Notes: generated from the sequence alone by a model not told the origin. DNA of 64,000 nt from Paraburkholderia sp. PREW-6R (GCF_039621805.1 NZ_CP155075.1:620001-684000); one strand, 5' to 3'. Positions 18,133 to 26,515 are shown, numbered from the stretch's first letter. Numbers and translations: made by a program.

Positions 18133-18480
18133 CGCGTGAAATGCACCTAATGCGGTGATAGACACTGCGTGCTCAACCTGCACCGGGTCCAGGTCAGCGA
18201 TCGGGCCGCGGACCAAGCTGCTGGCGTTATAGATGACAATCTCGGGCGGTCCGATTCGCGCCTCCGCCTCCTTGAAAAGCCGCGCGACCTGGCCGGCGTC
18301 GGAGGCATCGACCTGCAGCGCGACGGCTCCCGTCTCGCTCACCAGCGGCGCCAATCTATCGGGGTTTCGCGAGGCGATGATGACGGGAAGGCCTGCGGAA
18401 CGCAGCGCCCGCGTAAGGGCCGCGCTGATGCCAAAACCGGCCCCGATGATCAGCGCATTGCCGTAAGGAATATCACTCAT
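18133..18480 (-). pseudogene. SDR oxidoreductase, N-terminal half, cut by an IS end
   Basis: About 116 codons encode the Rossmann half of a short-chain dehydrogenase: the nucleotide loop GAGFGISAAL near residues 12-21, the acidic VDASD motif and YNASS (the NNAG equivalent), ending at ALGAFHA. The catalytic Tyr-x-x-x-Lys half is absent. Beyond 18133 the frame stays open for another 170 codons but translates IS-end repeats and debris (VEQSNFVTKNEV), so the long reading frame is a chimera. The gene overlaps the upstream DOPA-dioxygenase-like gene's stop by four bases (ATGA), so the two formed an operon before the break. Confidence 0.85.
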
Positions 18481-18935
18481 GGCTTCACCGTTGGTCGAGT
18501 GTTGGTGACGAGATCCGGCTCCGGTTCTTCGTCGACGGGAAGCAGATGCCGGTTGAGGATGTCGAGCACTTCGCCCATCCAGACCGGATGGTCGAGGTGG
18601 TCAGCGAGTGGACGGCCGGTATTGGGATGAACGAGTACAGTCAGTCCGCAACGATTCGTCATCAGCCAAGGTACGAAGCTGCCGAAGTCACTTGACGAAA
18701 AGGCGACCTGATACATTGGCTTCGCATGAGGGCCAATTGGTTGATCGTGCCAGCGACCAAGAGTGACTGAAAAGCGTTGTGCGATATGTTCCCGCAGGAC
18801 TTCGGCGACACGTCGTTGCGCCGGGCCGTCAAAGTAAATATGCGCGTGATAGCTGCGTATCGTTTCGAGTGGCAGTACTTTCAAGTGTTCCTGCGAGTCT
18901 GCCGGCGTCACTGAATTGGTTTCAAGCATTAGCAT
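18477..18935 (-). CDS. DOPA 4,5-dioxygenase family protein
   Basis: The 152-residue product matches the DOPA 4,5-dioxygenase family (PF08883), small non-haem iron enzymes of the vicinal-oxygen-chelate fold that in fungi open the ring of DOPA; bacterial members mostly lack assigned substrates. Conserved signatures are SYHAHIYFD (a metal-ligand His pair), LGRWHDQPIGPHAKPMYQVAF and LVHPNTGRPLADHLDHPVWMG. Length agrees with bacterial members, which run to about 110-150 residues. It is translationally coupled to an SDR gene now broken by an IS end. The gene itself is intact. Confidence 0.88.
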   Translation of the reverse strand: MLMLETNSVTPADSQEHLKVLPLETIRSYHAHIYFDGPAQRRVAEVLREHIAQRFSVTLGRWHDQPIGPHAKPMYQVAFSSSDFGSFVPWLMTNRCGLTVLVHPNTGRPLADHLDHPVWMGEVLDILNRHLLPVDEEPEPDLVTNTRPTVKP

Positions 18936-19063
18936 CTCCTTCCTTTACGCTCCCGCGCCGTTTAAGCCGCGTCGAACAGCGTTTGAGGCATCGCTGGGAA
19001 AACGTTTCGCACCCAGCCTTTGCAGCAGTGGGGGTCAGCGCAATTGCAGCAAGAGTGTTCTGT

Positions 19064-19088
19064 GCATGGCGTCTCGCAGACGCCATGC
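19064..19088. terminator. Perfect 11-bp stem hairpin between two minus-strand genes
   Basis: An 11-base arm starting GCATGGCGTCT pairs perfectly with its complement across a 3-base loop. It sits 28 bases beyond the aldo/keto reductase stop. No T-run follows on the minus strand, so it may be a Rho-assisted terminator or mRNA-stabilising stem rather than a classical terminator. Confidence 0.45.
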
Positions 19089-19115
19089 AGGCTTCCCGGC
19101 TATTGAAACAATGCC

Positions 19116-20162
19116 TCAAGCGACCGGCACTGCAGGCGGATCGAACTCGTCGGCCTTGCCGCCGGTATAGCCCTGGCGGGTTTGCGGTGCGTCGATCACC
19201 GTATACGGGAAGATGGGAGTAATCGCGCTTGCCATGTCGAGGCGGCCGATCTGCTCTGCCGAAAGCGTGACTTTCGTCGCGGCCAGATTGCTCTGGAGTT
19301 GCACCACCGTGCGCGGCCCGATGATAGGCTGCACGCCCTTTCCGGCAACCCATGCGATGGCGATCTCTCCGGGAGTCGCGCCCGCTTCGTCTGCAACGGC
19401 AATCAGCGCGTCGACGATCGCCGTACGTTGCGGGGTATTTTCGGGCTGGAACACGTTGCCGCCAAAACCTTCTCGCCTGCCGGTTTCGCCATTCCGATAC
19501 TTTCCGGTAAGCATGCCGCCGCCCAACGGTGACCAGCCAACGATCCCCAGCCCTAACGCCTTGCCGGCCGGAAGAAGCTCATGCTCGCTGCTACGTTCCA
19601 CAAGGCTATATTCCAGCTGGAGACCCGCGACAGGCACCGTACCACGCAGTTCGGCGATGGTTGCTGCACGAGCCACCCGCCAGGCGGGGAAATCGGATAG
19701 ACCCGCATACAGGATCTTGCCGGCACGCACGAGATCGTCGAATCCTCGGATGAGCTCTTCAAGCGGCGTGACACCATCGGACATGTGCGCCCACAAAAGG
19801 TCGATGCGGTCGGTGTTGAGTCGCTTCAAACTGGCTTCCACGGACGCCACCATGGCTTTGCGGCTGTTGCCCGTAATGAGAATGCCGTCCTGAGGCGTGG
19901 AGCGATAAGTGAATTTCGACGCCAGCACAAATTCGTCCCGGTGACCACGAAGTAGCTCGCCGAGAATCTCCTCGGACTCCCCGAACTGATATCCGTTAGC
20001 CGTATCGATGAAATTGCCGCCCGCTGCCGCGTAGGCTTCAAAAATGCGGCGCGCCTCCGCCGGCTCGGCACCGTGGCCCCAGCGCGTTCCGAAATTACCC
20101 GCACCAAGTACCAGTTCGGAGACCCGCAGGCCCGTATGTTGTCCGAACAGTTCGTATCGCAT
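19116..20162 (-). CDS. Aldo/keto reductase
   Basis: This NADPH-dependent (beta/alpha)8-barrel reductase of 348 residues acts on aldehydes or ketones. The catalytic tetrad is seen as Asp and Tyr in NFIDTANGYQFGESE, Lys in VLASKFTY and His in LLWAHMSD. The cofactor loop is represented by PIIGPRTVVQLQSNL. A GAGGAG ribosome-binding site lies 8 bases before the ATG. The closest general relatives are YajO/Tas-like oxidoreductases. It is followed by a hairpin and preceded by the SDR gene in the same direction; substrates are unknown. Confidence 0.95.
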   Translation of the reverse strand: MRYELFGQHTGLRVSELVLGAGNFGTRWGHGAEPAEARRIFEAYAAAGGNFIDTANGYQFGESEEILGELLRGHRDEFVLASKFTYRSTPQDGILITGNSRKAMVASVEASLKRLNTDRIDLLWAHMSDGVTPLEELIRGFDDLVRAGKILYAGLSDFPAWRVARAATIAELRGTVPVAGLQLEYSLVERSSEHELLPAGKALGLGIVGWSPLGGGMLTGKYRNGETGRREGFGGNVFQPENTPQRTAIVDALIAVADEAGATPGEIAIAWVAGKGVQPIIGPRTVVQLQSNLAATKVTLSAEQIGRLDMASAITPIFPYTVIDAPQTRQGYTGGKADEFDPPAVPVA

Positions 20163-20254
20163 GAACGTTGCTCCTCAATATTGGTGGAGTGCCGAAGCCG
20201 GACCCGCCCTGAAATCGGGGCGAACCAGGCTTCGACGATGTCTCCCCGACGGGA

Positions 20255-21007
20255 TCAGATCTGGCTGGCGCCGCCGTCTACAGGTAAGTCGACGCCATTG
20301 ATGTACGCGGCTTCGTCGGAGGACAGAAACACGGCGGCAGCGGCAATGTCACCCGGTTGCGCAATGCGGCCCAGGGGAATTTGCGATGCCACATGCGCTT
20401 TCATTCCTGCCGCTGCATTCGGATCGCCGACCAGGCCGTCAATCGCCGGTGTGTCTACCATCCCGGGGCTGATGACGTTGACGCGAATCTTCTTCGCCTT
20501 CAAGTCCAGGAGCCAACCGCGCGCCAGTTGCCGGATCGCCGCCTTCGTCGCGCTGTACACACTAAATGCTTCCATCCCCTTATAGCCCGCTGTCGACGAA
20601 GTGAGGATGATTGAGGCGCCTTCAGAAAGCAGGGGAACCGCGTATTTGACGGTGAACACGACGCCCTTCAGGTTCGTATCGACGATGCTGTCGTAATGCT
20701 CTTCAGTGATTGCTGGGAGCGGCACAAACGCTGCAATGCCGGCATTCGCGAACAACACATCAAGCCTGCCGCTCTTGTCGCGAATCGTGGCGTAGACCCG
20801 CTCGAGATCGGCCACGACAGAGGAGTCGGCACGGATAGCGACGACCTTGCCGCCTATCTCGGCCACTGCGTTATCCAGGGCGTCCTGCTTGCGCCCCGTG
20901 ATATAGACGATCGCTCCTTCCGCAGCGAAACGCTTCGCCGTGGCCAACCCGATACCCGAACTCCCACCCGTCACCAGGGCCACTTTTCCATTCAATTGAC
21001 TTGCCAT
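20255..21007 (-). CDS. SDR family oxidoreductase
   Basis: This classical short-chain dehydrogenase has 250 residues. The cofactor motif TGGSSGIG lies near residues 13-20, NAG follows at about residue 88, and the catalytic triad is Ser in IILTSST plus YSATK. The start chosen, MASQLNGKVALVTGG, has GGAGAGGCAG immediately upstream; the longer open frame would run through the operator region. It is divergent from a TetR gene across 122 bases holding two palindromes, so it is almost certainly the regulator's target. It probably shares its transcript with the aldo/keto reductase downstream. Confidence 0.96.
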   Translation of the reverse strand: MASQLNGKVALVTGGSSGIGLATAKRFAAEGAIVYITGRKQDALDNAVAEIGGKVVAIRADSSVVADLERVYATIRDKSGRLDVLFANAGIAAFVPLPAITEEHYDSIVDTNLKGVVFTVKYAVPLLSEGASIILTSSTAGYKGMEAFSVYSATKAAIRQLARGWLLDLKAKKIRVNVISPGMVDTPAIDGLVGDPNAAAGMKAHVASQIPLGRIAQPGDIAAAAVFLSSDEAAYINGVDLPVDGGASQI

Positions 21008-21045
21008 CTGCCTCTCCGAAATGTCAGTTTGCTTACGTACTTTTG

Positions 21046-21109
21046 TACCGCTCGGTAAGTATCTCGGACTCGACATCACACTGTCAAGGACTTAACATAC
21101 CGAACGGTA
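21046..21109. promoter_or_regulatory. Two TetR-type operators TACCGnnCGGTA
   Basis: The 12-bp palindromes TACCGctCGGTA (21046-21057) and TACCGaaCGGTA (21098-21109) lie in the divergent region between the SDR and TetR starts. Their centres are 52 bases apart. Sequence, symmetry and position together make them the likely binding sites of the adjacent TetR protein, blocking both genes. Confidence 0.8.
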
Positions 21110-21129
21110 AAAAATTATTGGGTGCTCAA

Positions 21130-21747
21130 ATGGCGATCGGTAGGCCGCGGGAATTCGACGCAGATAAGGCGTTGGACCAAGCCCTCGTGCTCTTCTGGGA
21201 GAAGGGCTATGAGGGGACGTCGCTGACGGATCTGACTGAGGCGATGGGCGTCAATAAGCCGAGTCTCTATGCTGCTTTCGGAGGAAAGGAGCAGCTCTTC
21301 TTCAAAACCCTCGCCCGTTACCAGGAGCGGCTCGGCGCCTTCGCGGCACCATCGTTGGCGCTACCATCGGCGCGTAGCGGAATAGAGGCGTTCCTGCGCG
21401 CCCTGGCGACGTTTCAGAGCGCAAAAGGCACACCTCGAGGCTGTCTGCTGGTGCAGGGAGCGCTTACCGGAAGCGAGGAATCACGACGAGTGGCTCAGGT
21501 TTTGTGCGAAGTCCGTGAGTCGGGCGTTGAGATGATCCGGAAGTGTCTGGAGGATGCCCGTAAGCGCGGGGAGCTGCCGTCAAACACCGACATCGGCGCC
21601 TTGGCGCGTTACTTCGGCACTGTTTCGCAAGGCATCTCCGTTCAGGCGGCGAGCGGCGTGCCGACCAACGAGTTACACCAGACAATCAGCATTGCGATGC
21701 GCAGCTGGCCCGAGACTCGGCCTTCCACGGCAAAAGGAACCCGGTAA
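21130..21747 (+). CDS. TetR-family transcriptional repressor
   Basis: This repressor of 205 residues has the N-terminal TetR helix-turn-helix (DKALDQALVLFWEKGYEGTSLTDLTEAMGVNKPSLYAAFGGKEQLF, given as the family pattern) and a ligand-binding C-terminal domain resembling the TetR_C_16/YxaF-type regulators with GCLLVQGAL. The start MAIGRPREF is the usual one for this group; an upstream in-frame start would place the reading frame across the operators. It likely represses itself and the divergent SDR-AKR pair until an electrophile or similar ligand binds. Confidence 0.95.
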   Translation: MAIGRPREFDADKALDQALVLFWEKGYEGTSLTDLTEAMGVNKPSLYAAFGGKEQLFFKTLARYQERLGAFAAPSLALPSARSGIEAFLRALATFQSAKGTPRGCLLVQGALTGSEESRRVAQVLCEVRESGVEMIRKCLEDARKRGELPSNTDIGALARYFGTVSQGISVQAASGVPTNELHQTISIAMRSWPETRPSTAKGTR

Positions 21748-22049
21748 GCAATTGGATTTGAGTTCGGGGAAACATTCAGCCCGACCGTAGGCGCTGGTTA
21801 GCTCAAGCGCGTCCGTTGCCATGTGTGACCGCAGACGATTGAACAATGGTCGTTCGATGTCCGCTGTTGATTGGCTGTTCAGGGTCGGGTTGAGTCTGTC
21901 CGCTCTTCAAGCTCATCGCCAGAAAGCGGCCAGTGGGATTTCGCTGCCCGGAAACGGCCGGTCGCCAGTGCGTACTTACGACCCATAAGCGTCACTCGTC
22001 TTGCCGTATTGCGGTCATTCAGAATCGCTTTGGAGCTCGCTTGATGGCG
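21748..22049. other. Gene-free stretch carrying a diverged repeat copy
   Basis: No gene is visible. Bases 21917-21986 are one copy of a roughly 70-bp repeat whose second copy lies at 23190-23258, in the same orientation. The shared core reads CGGAAxCGGCCrGTCGC...GACCCA. Confidence 0.5.
21917..21986 (+). repeat. Diverged ~70-bp direct repeat, copy 1
   Basis: It shares with 23190-23258 the elements GAAAGCGGCCA, CCCGGAA.CGGCC.GTCGC and GTACT...CGACCCA in the same order and with nearly the same spacing. It may be a dispersed intergenic repeat of this genome. Confidence 0.55.
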
Positions 22050-22595
22050 CTAGGACAGTTTTTTGCCTGCAACAACAAAGTGCTTGCTGCTTTCTCCCAA
22101 AGAGAAGAATCGCCAGTCCTCACTCCGCGTCCCATCCGGGAACATGGCAAGACAATAACCCTGTGACATGGAAATTCGAGCTCCGCCGAAGTTATCCGCT
22201 TGCACGCCTTCGACCACAATCCGGTCTCTCGACTTTGCTGTAGCAGCCGGATTGTCCATCGCTTCGCCTGACAGTAGCAGCGCCATTCGTTTGTCTCGCA
22301 AGTTTCCAGCTTCGAAGTCCCATGTTTGCCAATCGAAGTCGTCACCCGGCTCGGTCTCGGGCTCCCATAGATCCGATCTCCCCGTATATATTGACGAGCC
22401 GACTTCGAGCCGCCACGGGCATTGTATGTGCAACCCCCATGCGCCAATCAAACGCCGGTTGCCCAGTGGCCCGATGTCCTGCCTAACCGGCCCAAAGTGC
22501 AGCGTGAGCATATCCGCAGCCCTGTGACACGCGGAAAGCTCTTCTCCGACCAACACGGACAGGCATTCAACAATCGCCTTCTCGGCTTCGATCAT
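22050..22595 (-). CDS. Uncharacterised protein, 181 residues
   Basis: The start MIEAEKAIVECLSVL is chosen because everything upstream in the same frame translates repeats and IS-end-like sequence. The protein is well organised: an N-terminal helical part, the segment TLHFGPVR, a strongly protein-like core GLHIQCPWRL, then charged loops rich in Asp, Glu and Trp (SDLWEPE, DFDWQTWDF) and a C-terminal strand-rich part ending FFSLGESSKHFVVAG. Similar HIQCPWRL-type proteins occur as unnamed hypotheticals in many bacteria. No enzyme motif is visible. It lies downstream of, and in the same direction as, the nuclease-NTPase-S1 gene, separated from it by 736 gene-free bases, so co-function is possible but unproven. 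Confidence 0.75.
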   Translation of the reverse strand: MIEAEKAIVECLSVLVGEELSACHRAADMLTLHFGPVRQDIGPLGNRRLIGAWGLHIQCPWRLEVGSSIYTGRSDLWEPETEPGDDFDWQTWDFEAGNLRDKRMALLLSGEAMDNPAATAKSRDRIVVEGVQADNFGGARISMSQGYCLAMFPDGTRSEDWRFFSLGESSKHFVVAGKKLS

Positions 22596-22991
22596 CGGAA
22601 TTGGTGAGCGAATAGAACGGTTATAGAGGATGAACCTTAGGGATCGACGATTTTCGATGATTTCTCTTGGCTTGTCGAACGTCCCTTCGTGGCCGCCTTG
22701 AGGCAACACCGCTGTCATTTTGCTCGCCGCAAACCGGCCATTGCGAAGGGACGGACGAGACCGCAGGAACGCCAGTGGATAGACGCCTTGAGCGGCGACT
22801 CTTGGCCGATCTCGGAAACCCCGCGGCCGGGGCGATGGGTCGTGAGACAAGCCAATTGCCTTCGGTGTGGCGTGGCGCGTACCGGGCAGTCGCTTTATCA
22901 TATCTGCGCATGCAGTTGACAATTTTATTTCGCTCCATCGATTCCGTATGCGGCAAGGCTTTTCAGGCGATGACGCGGCACGCCCGGAGAT

Positions 22992-23030
22992 TGACATATT
23001 TATTGTCGTAACGGTGACAGAATTAATACG
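22992..23030 (+). repeat. Diverged IS-end-like repeat pair
   Basis: Units starting TGACATATTTATTGTCG (22992) and TGACAGAATTAATACG (23015) repeat the layout at 18082-18120, with the same 23-base period and the same CTACG following. They are probably an older copy of the same IS end. Confidence 0.5.
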
Positions 23031-23189
23031 GTCTACGCCAGTTCGAGCGGGAGCGAACGTTAATAGACTGCCTCCTGAGACGCCGACCGCACAACGTGTG
23101 ACAGCTTTGGAGCACGTTGGTGACGTTCGCAGAAACAAGCTGAGGGGCGGGAACGGGTCGGGTTGCGTCAAGTCGCTATTCAAATTCGA

Positions 23190-23258
23190 CGCCGGAAAGC
23201 GGCCACCGAAAATCCGCTTCCCGGAAGCGGCCAGTCGCAGGTGAGTACTCCCGACCCA
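23190..23258 (+). repeat. Diverged ~70-bp direct repeat, copy 2
   Basis: This is the partner of 21917-21986, in the same orientation. The two copies bracket the 181-residue gene and the IS-end-like pair. Confidence 0.55.
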
Positions 23259-23331
23259 CATGAGCCGTTTGACCCGAAATGGCTTGGATGACTGCTCTGG
23301 ACCAGACAAGCGACGGACGCCCCACCCCAAC

Positions 23332-26022
23332 CTATAGCTGTGGCACCTGCGGAATATCGGAGACTGCAACCAATTTCAGGTCAAATTTCCGATGCTCATG
23401 ATTATATTTCAAGATTTGTACGGTAACCCAATCTCCGGCTTCAAGAGCGTCTATCGTATCGGTCTTCACGCCGTTGAAATTTGACTTATGGACCAAACCA
23501 CTTCCGTCTAAGCCAAACTCAACGAAAACTCCATAATCTTGCACCGATACTATCTGCGCCTCCAATTGCGAACCGACAGGGTACTCAGCCTCAAGCCGCC
23601 CAACGTTTCTCAGAATATCGTCGTTTTCTACCTGCTGCTTCACAAATAATTCGATTTCCGGAATATCAACTAACTGTTCAGTCGATTCGGAATATACCAA
23701 CTTAGCTTCGCCTAGGAAGTATTTCTCGTAATACGAGGTCAAATAGCCGGTAAGCAAGGCTGCATTGTTGATTGCCGTTTGGCGGCTGTCGGTTCGGAAC
23801 TTACCCCTTCCGACCACGTTGTCGGCAATAGCCTTCGCCACCTGATTTTCTCGAAATAATACGTCTTCCGCTACTGTCGATAGATAGTTGATGTTTCGCA
23901 ATAAATCCAAATGCACATGGCCGGCAGGGCCGATCGCAACAAGATCGTTTGGGGATATTTCGTTGGTCTGCGCCTCAGACCTTATGCATTCGGCCGATGT
24001 CAGAACCATGATTTCCCGGATAACCGATTTTTCCGGATAACCCGCTGTTTGAAGATCGCTTACTAACGTCGCTATTTGATGGAATCCGAGGGTACGGTTC
24101 GGCCCATATTCACGGGCCCGATTCTTTAGCCATTGAAGTACCGCAATCCGAACGAATGGATTGGGTAGCGGGTCAGAGTCATCGGAGGCAAAAAGATTTC
24201 TAACATTAGATTCCGTATCGCTATAGTATTTCCGTTTTCCTTTAAGCAAGATTCGTGCAATTAGATGAGGAGGCAGATGATAATCACCATCGGACGCCCT
24301 GATCTTCAATATTTGATCCGCGCCAATATATCCGCTCTTACAAAAATCCAAAAGGATTTCCAACCCTTTTCTTATGTTCCGGCCAGCAAGTCCCGATATT
24401 ATTCGTCTAAATAGCTGGTCTTGAAACAACGATGCGACCATAGATTTTAAATACAAACCCACTTCCGATCGCGCACAATCGACTCTCATTCCGTTAGGCA
24501 GAAAGAAACTGAACTTATTGTTCTGCATGTCGATCTCCCTTAGCGCATAGCTAAGGCGCGCATAGATAACACGCTCTAGAAGCGGAGGGTCAATCCGGAA
24601 CACCAAATCCTTGATCACCGTATCCAAAGGGGGTTCATTATGATACTGATCGTACGTAGTGTCTCGCAACGGCAAAAAAACCATGCAAATGAATGTATTC
24701 TTTAGCCACGATGCCACCTCGAACATAAGCAGTTGATCTTCCCGGTTGCGCTTGTCGCAGTTGTCGAGCACCACAACGAGAAGTTTGTTATTGCTTTTGT
24801 ATAAATAGTCGATGATTCCAGCAAGCGTTGCAACGCTACTTTCCTGAAGCTTGTCGATTTCGTTGAATATCGCATCGATATATTTTTCCGAATCCTTCGG
24901 ATATAGGGAAGCCTTGCCTCTCTCCACCGCGGCCAGCTGCTTAGCGTAGATCTTTTTCAAAAATGAGATTTCTGAAAAATCGATCTTAGAATGATGTTTC
25001 GCGATTGCCGAGATAATTTCTGCGACTATCCACTCATAAATAAGCTCGCGAGACAGCGGGGCCTTATTCAAATTCAAATTCACCCAGTCCGTCGCATTGA
25101 CTGCGGCTGCGGGCAGCGCTTCCAAACGAAGATAATCCGTAAACGTAGATTTACCAGAGCCCACGCTACCAATTAACAAGCAAATCTCGTTCTTCACTCT
25201 GTCGATATTTCCGACCGCTTCCAACACCTCTGTTGGTTTTCTCGAGTCTTCTATCTCTCGGGCATCTACAACGTTACGGGGCATTGCTGCACGAATCAGT
25301 TTATCGATAGGCGCCACGTGAGCCTGCTTGCGCTTGGATGTCACGTAAGCATGATGAACGATCGAAGCTCTATCTTCCGGACTGTCTGGGTTGAACAAGT
25401 ATTTGTACTCTATCGAAACGTTTGTTCCGAACGAATTGTCTCCGATAGTTTCATTAATAACTGCCTTGCCACCGAGCATATGCAGCGGCTTGAAATAGCG
25501 GGCAGCGCTCTTTATCGACCCGAGAATTTCACGCGCTCGCGCAGTGAGTGCGGGGTGAGCCGCAAAATCCGTCAGCTTAAGAAAGTCCGGACTTACAGCT
25601 GTGAACTCTTCGCTTGCAATCTCAATTATATATTCATCGCTATCCCAGTATCCCGCTAATAGAGTCCTACCGTCGGTTGCCAAAATGCGCTCGCACGGAT
25701 TAACGTTTCTAGGATACGACGCATTGATTTCGGTTGCATAAAGACGAGCTTCGCGCATCGCCTCTTTTAAGTCTGATCCTGGAGTTTTTGCCTCGATTAT
25801 CAAAAGCGGCAAGCCATCAATGATTACAGCATAGTCAGGGAAATAAAGATGTTTTTTATTTCCCTTGTCGATGGAGATGCGCTTAATATTCGCTTTGGTT
25901 TTAAAATCTCCATTTTTATAACCTAGGCCGGTTGGCAACGCCTCGGTTAGCAATTTCAGTATGAATTTTTGCTCCACGTCACTCTCAGTGATCAATTCCA
26001 TCTCGCTAAACATACTCGGCAT
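23332..26022 (-). CDS. HsdR-N-like nuclease / P-loop NTPase / S1-domain fusion; candidate defence protein
   Basis: This 896-residue protein has three recognisable parts. Residues 10-135 resemble the N-terminal nuclease domain of type I restriction HsdR proteins: Glu17, FPDY (Asp63) and LLIIEAK (Glu77, Lys79) give a PD-(D/E)XK site. Residues 280-500 form a P-loop NTPase, with Walker A GSVGSGKST (285-293) and Walker B LLVVVLDNCDK (Asp420, Asp423), recalling KAP/STAND NTPases; no helicase motifs are present, so it is not a normal HsdR. Residues 816-884 are an S1 RNA-binding fold (QIVSVQDYGVFVEFGLDGSGLVH, shown as the family pattern). AAGGA lies about 7 bases before the ATG. The gene is AT-richer than its neighbours and stands between mobile scars and a frameshifted argC. 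Nucleic-acid-triggered defence is my inference; the function has not been shown. Confidence 0.85.
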   Translation of the reverse strand: MPSMFSEMELITESDVEQKFILKLLTEALPTGLGYKNGDFKTKANIKRISIDKGNKKHLYFPDYAVIIDGLPLLIIEAKTPGSDLKEAMREARLYATEINASYPRNVNPCERILATDGRTLLAGYWDSDEYIIEIASEEFTAVSPDFLKLTDFAAHPALTARAREILGSIKSAARYFKPLHMLGGKAVINETIGDNSFGTNVSIEYKYLFNPDSPEDRASIVHHAYVTSKRKQAHVAPIDKLIRAAMPRNVVDAREIEDSRKPTEVLEAVGNIDRVKNEICLLIGSVGSGKSTFTDYLRLEALPAAAVNATDWVNLNLNKAPLSRELIYEWIVAEIISAIAKHHSKIDFSEISFLKKIYAKQLAAVERGKASLYPKDSEKYIDAIFNEIDKLQESSVATLAGIIDYLYKSNNKLLVVVLDNCDKRNREDQLLMFEVASWLKNTFICMVFLPLRDTTYDQYHNEPPLDTVIKDLVFRIDPPLLERVIYARLSYALREIDMQNNKFSFFLPNGMRVDCARSEVGLYLKSMVASLFQDQLFRRIISGLAGRNIRKGLEILLDFCKSGYIGADQILKIRASDGDYHLPPHLIARILLKGKRKYYSDTESNVRNLFASDDSDPLPNPFVRIAVLQWLKNRAREYGPNRTLGFHQIATLVSDLQTAGYPEKSVIREIMVLTSAECIRSEAQTNEISPNDLVAIGPAGHVHLDLLRNINYLSTVAEDVLFRENQVAKAIADNVVGRGKFRTDSRQTAINNAALLTGYLTSYYEKYFLGEAKLVYSESTEQLVDIPEIELFVKQQVENDDILRNVGRLEAEYPVGSQLEAQIVSVQDYGVFVEFGLDGSGLVHKSNFNGVKTDTIDALEAGDWVTVQILKYNHEHRKFDLKLVAVSDIPQVPQL

Positions 26023-26515
26023 TATTCATCCTTAGATTGGGCATAGCGTCCGGAATTTTTGTGGCTCGCTTGGCATACCAATAATACGACCTTACAGCAA
26101 GCACCGCTAGCCAGTCGCCTACAAGGATTGCGGCCTGTTCGCCAACGATTTCGAGCGATACTGCTCGATGGTCAGTTTCCGTGGAACGGCTACGGAATAC
26201 CGCAGCGGAGGCGGTTGCGCGAGGTCGTACAGGAGCTTGAAAGAAGAGCAACCCGGACAACCTCGAACATCCTGAGTGGCGCAGCGGGAGCACAAGCCCA
26301 TTCTCATCTCGACGCCGCCTAGGCAACCTGACGAACATGGATCTGGAGTTCGAATGGCCTTTACCAAGAGAAGACGCGCCGTTCAGGCGGCGTAGTAAGC
26401 ATCGGGGCGAGTGGCTCTTGATGGCCGAGCAGCGACACTATGTCTCAGCCCCGGGTGCTGCGCCGGCGGGCTAGTCCAAGAATCAAGCAAAGCCTGGCCC
26501 GTTCAGCGCAGGTTG
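26023..26515. other. Gene-free stretch between the fusion gene and the argC relic
   Basis: Open frames on both strands overlap completely and neither matches a known family. It should contain the promoter of the minus-strand fusion gene. Base composition returns to high GC here, marking the right edge of the AT-rich gene. Confidence 0.4.

Larger units (their letters stand above)
22596..23331. other. Gene-free stretch with IS-end-like and dispersed repeats
   Basis: No real gene was recognised although one frame stays open across much of it. It contains the diverged IS-end pair (22992-23030) and the second copy of the 70-bp repeat (23190-23258). It looks like mobile-element scar tissue at the left edge of the AT-rich gene. 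Confidence 0.5.

Noticed and set aside
22596..23369. N-terminal extension of the 181-residue gene to a 439-codon protein
   Set aside because: The added part translates the IS-end-like and 70-bp repeats and has no protein-like character.
23332..26022. Type I restriction subunit HsdR
   Set aside because: Only the N-terminal nuclease domain fits; helicase motifs and hsdM/hsdS genes are missing and an S1 domain is present.
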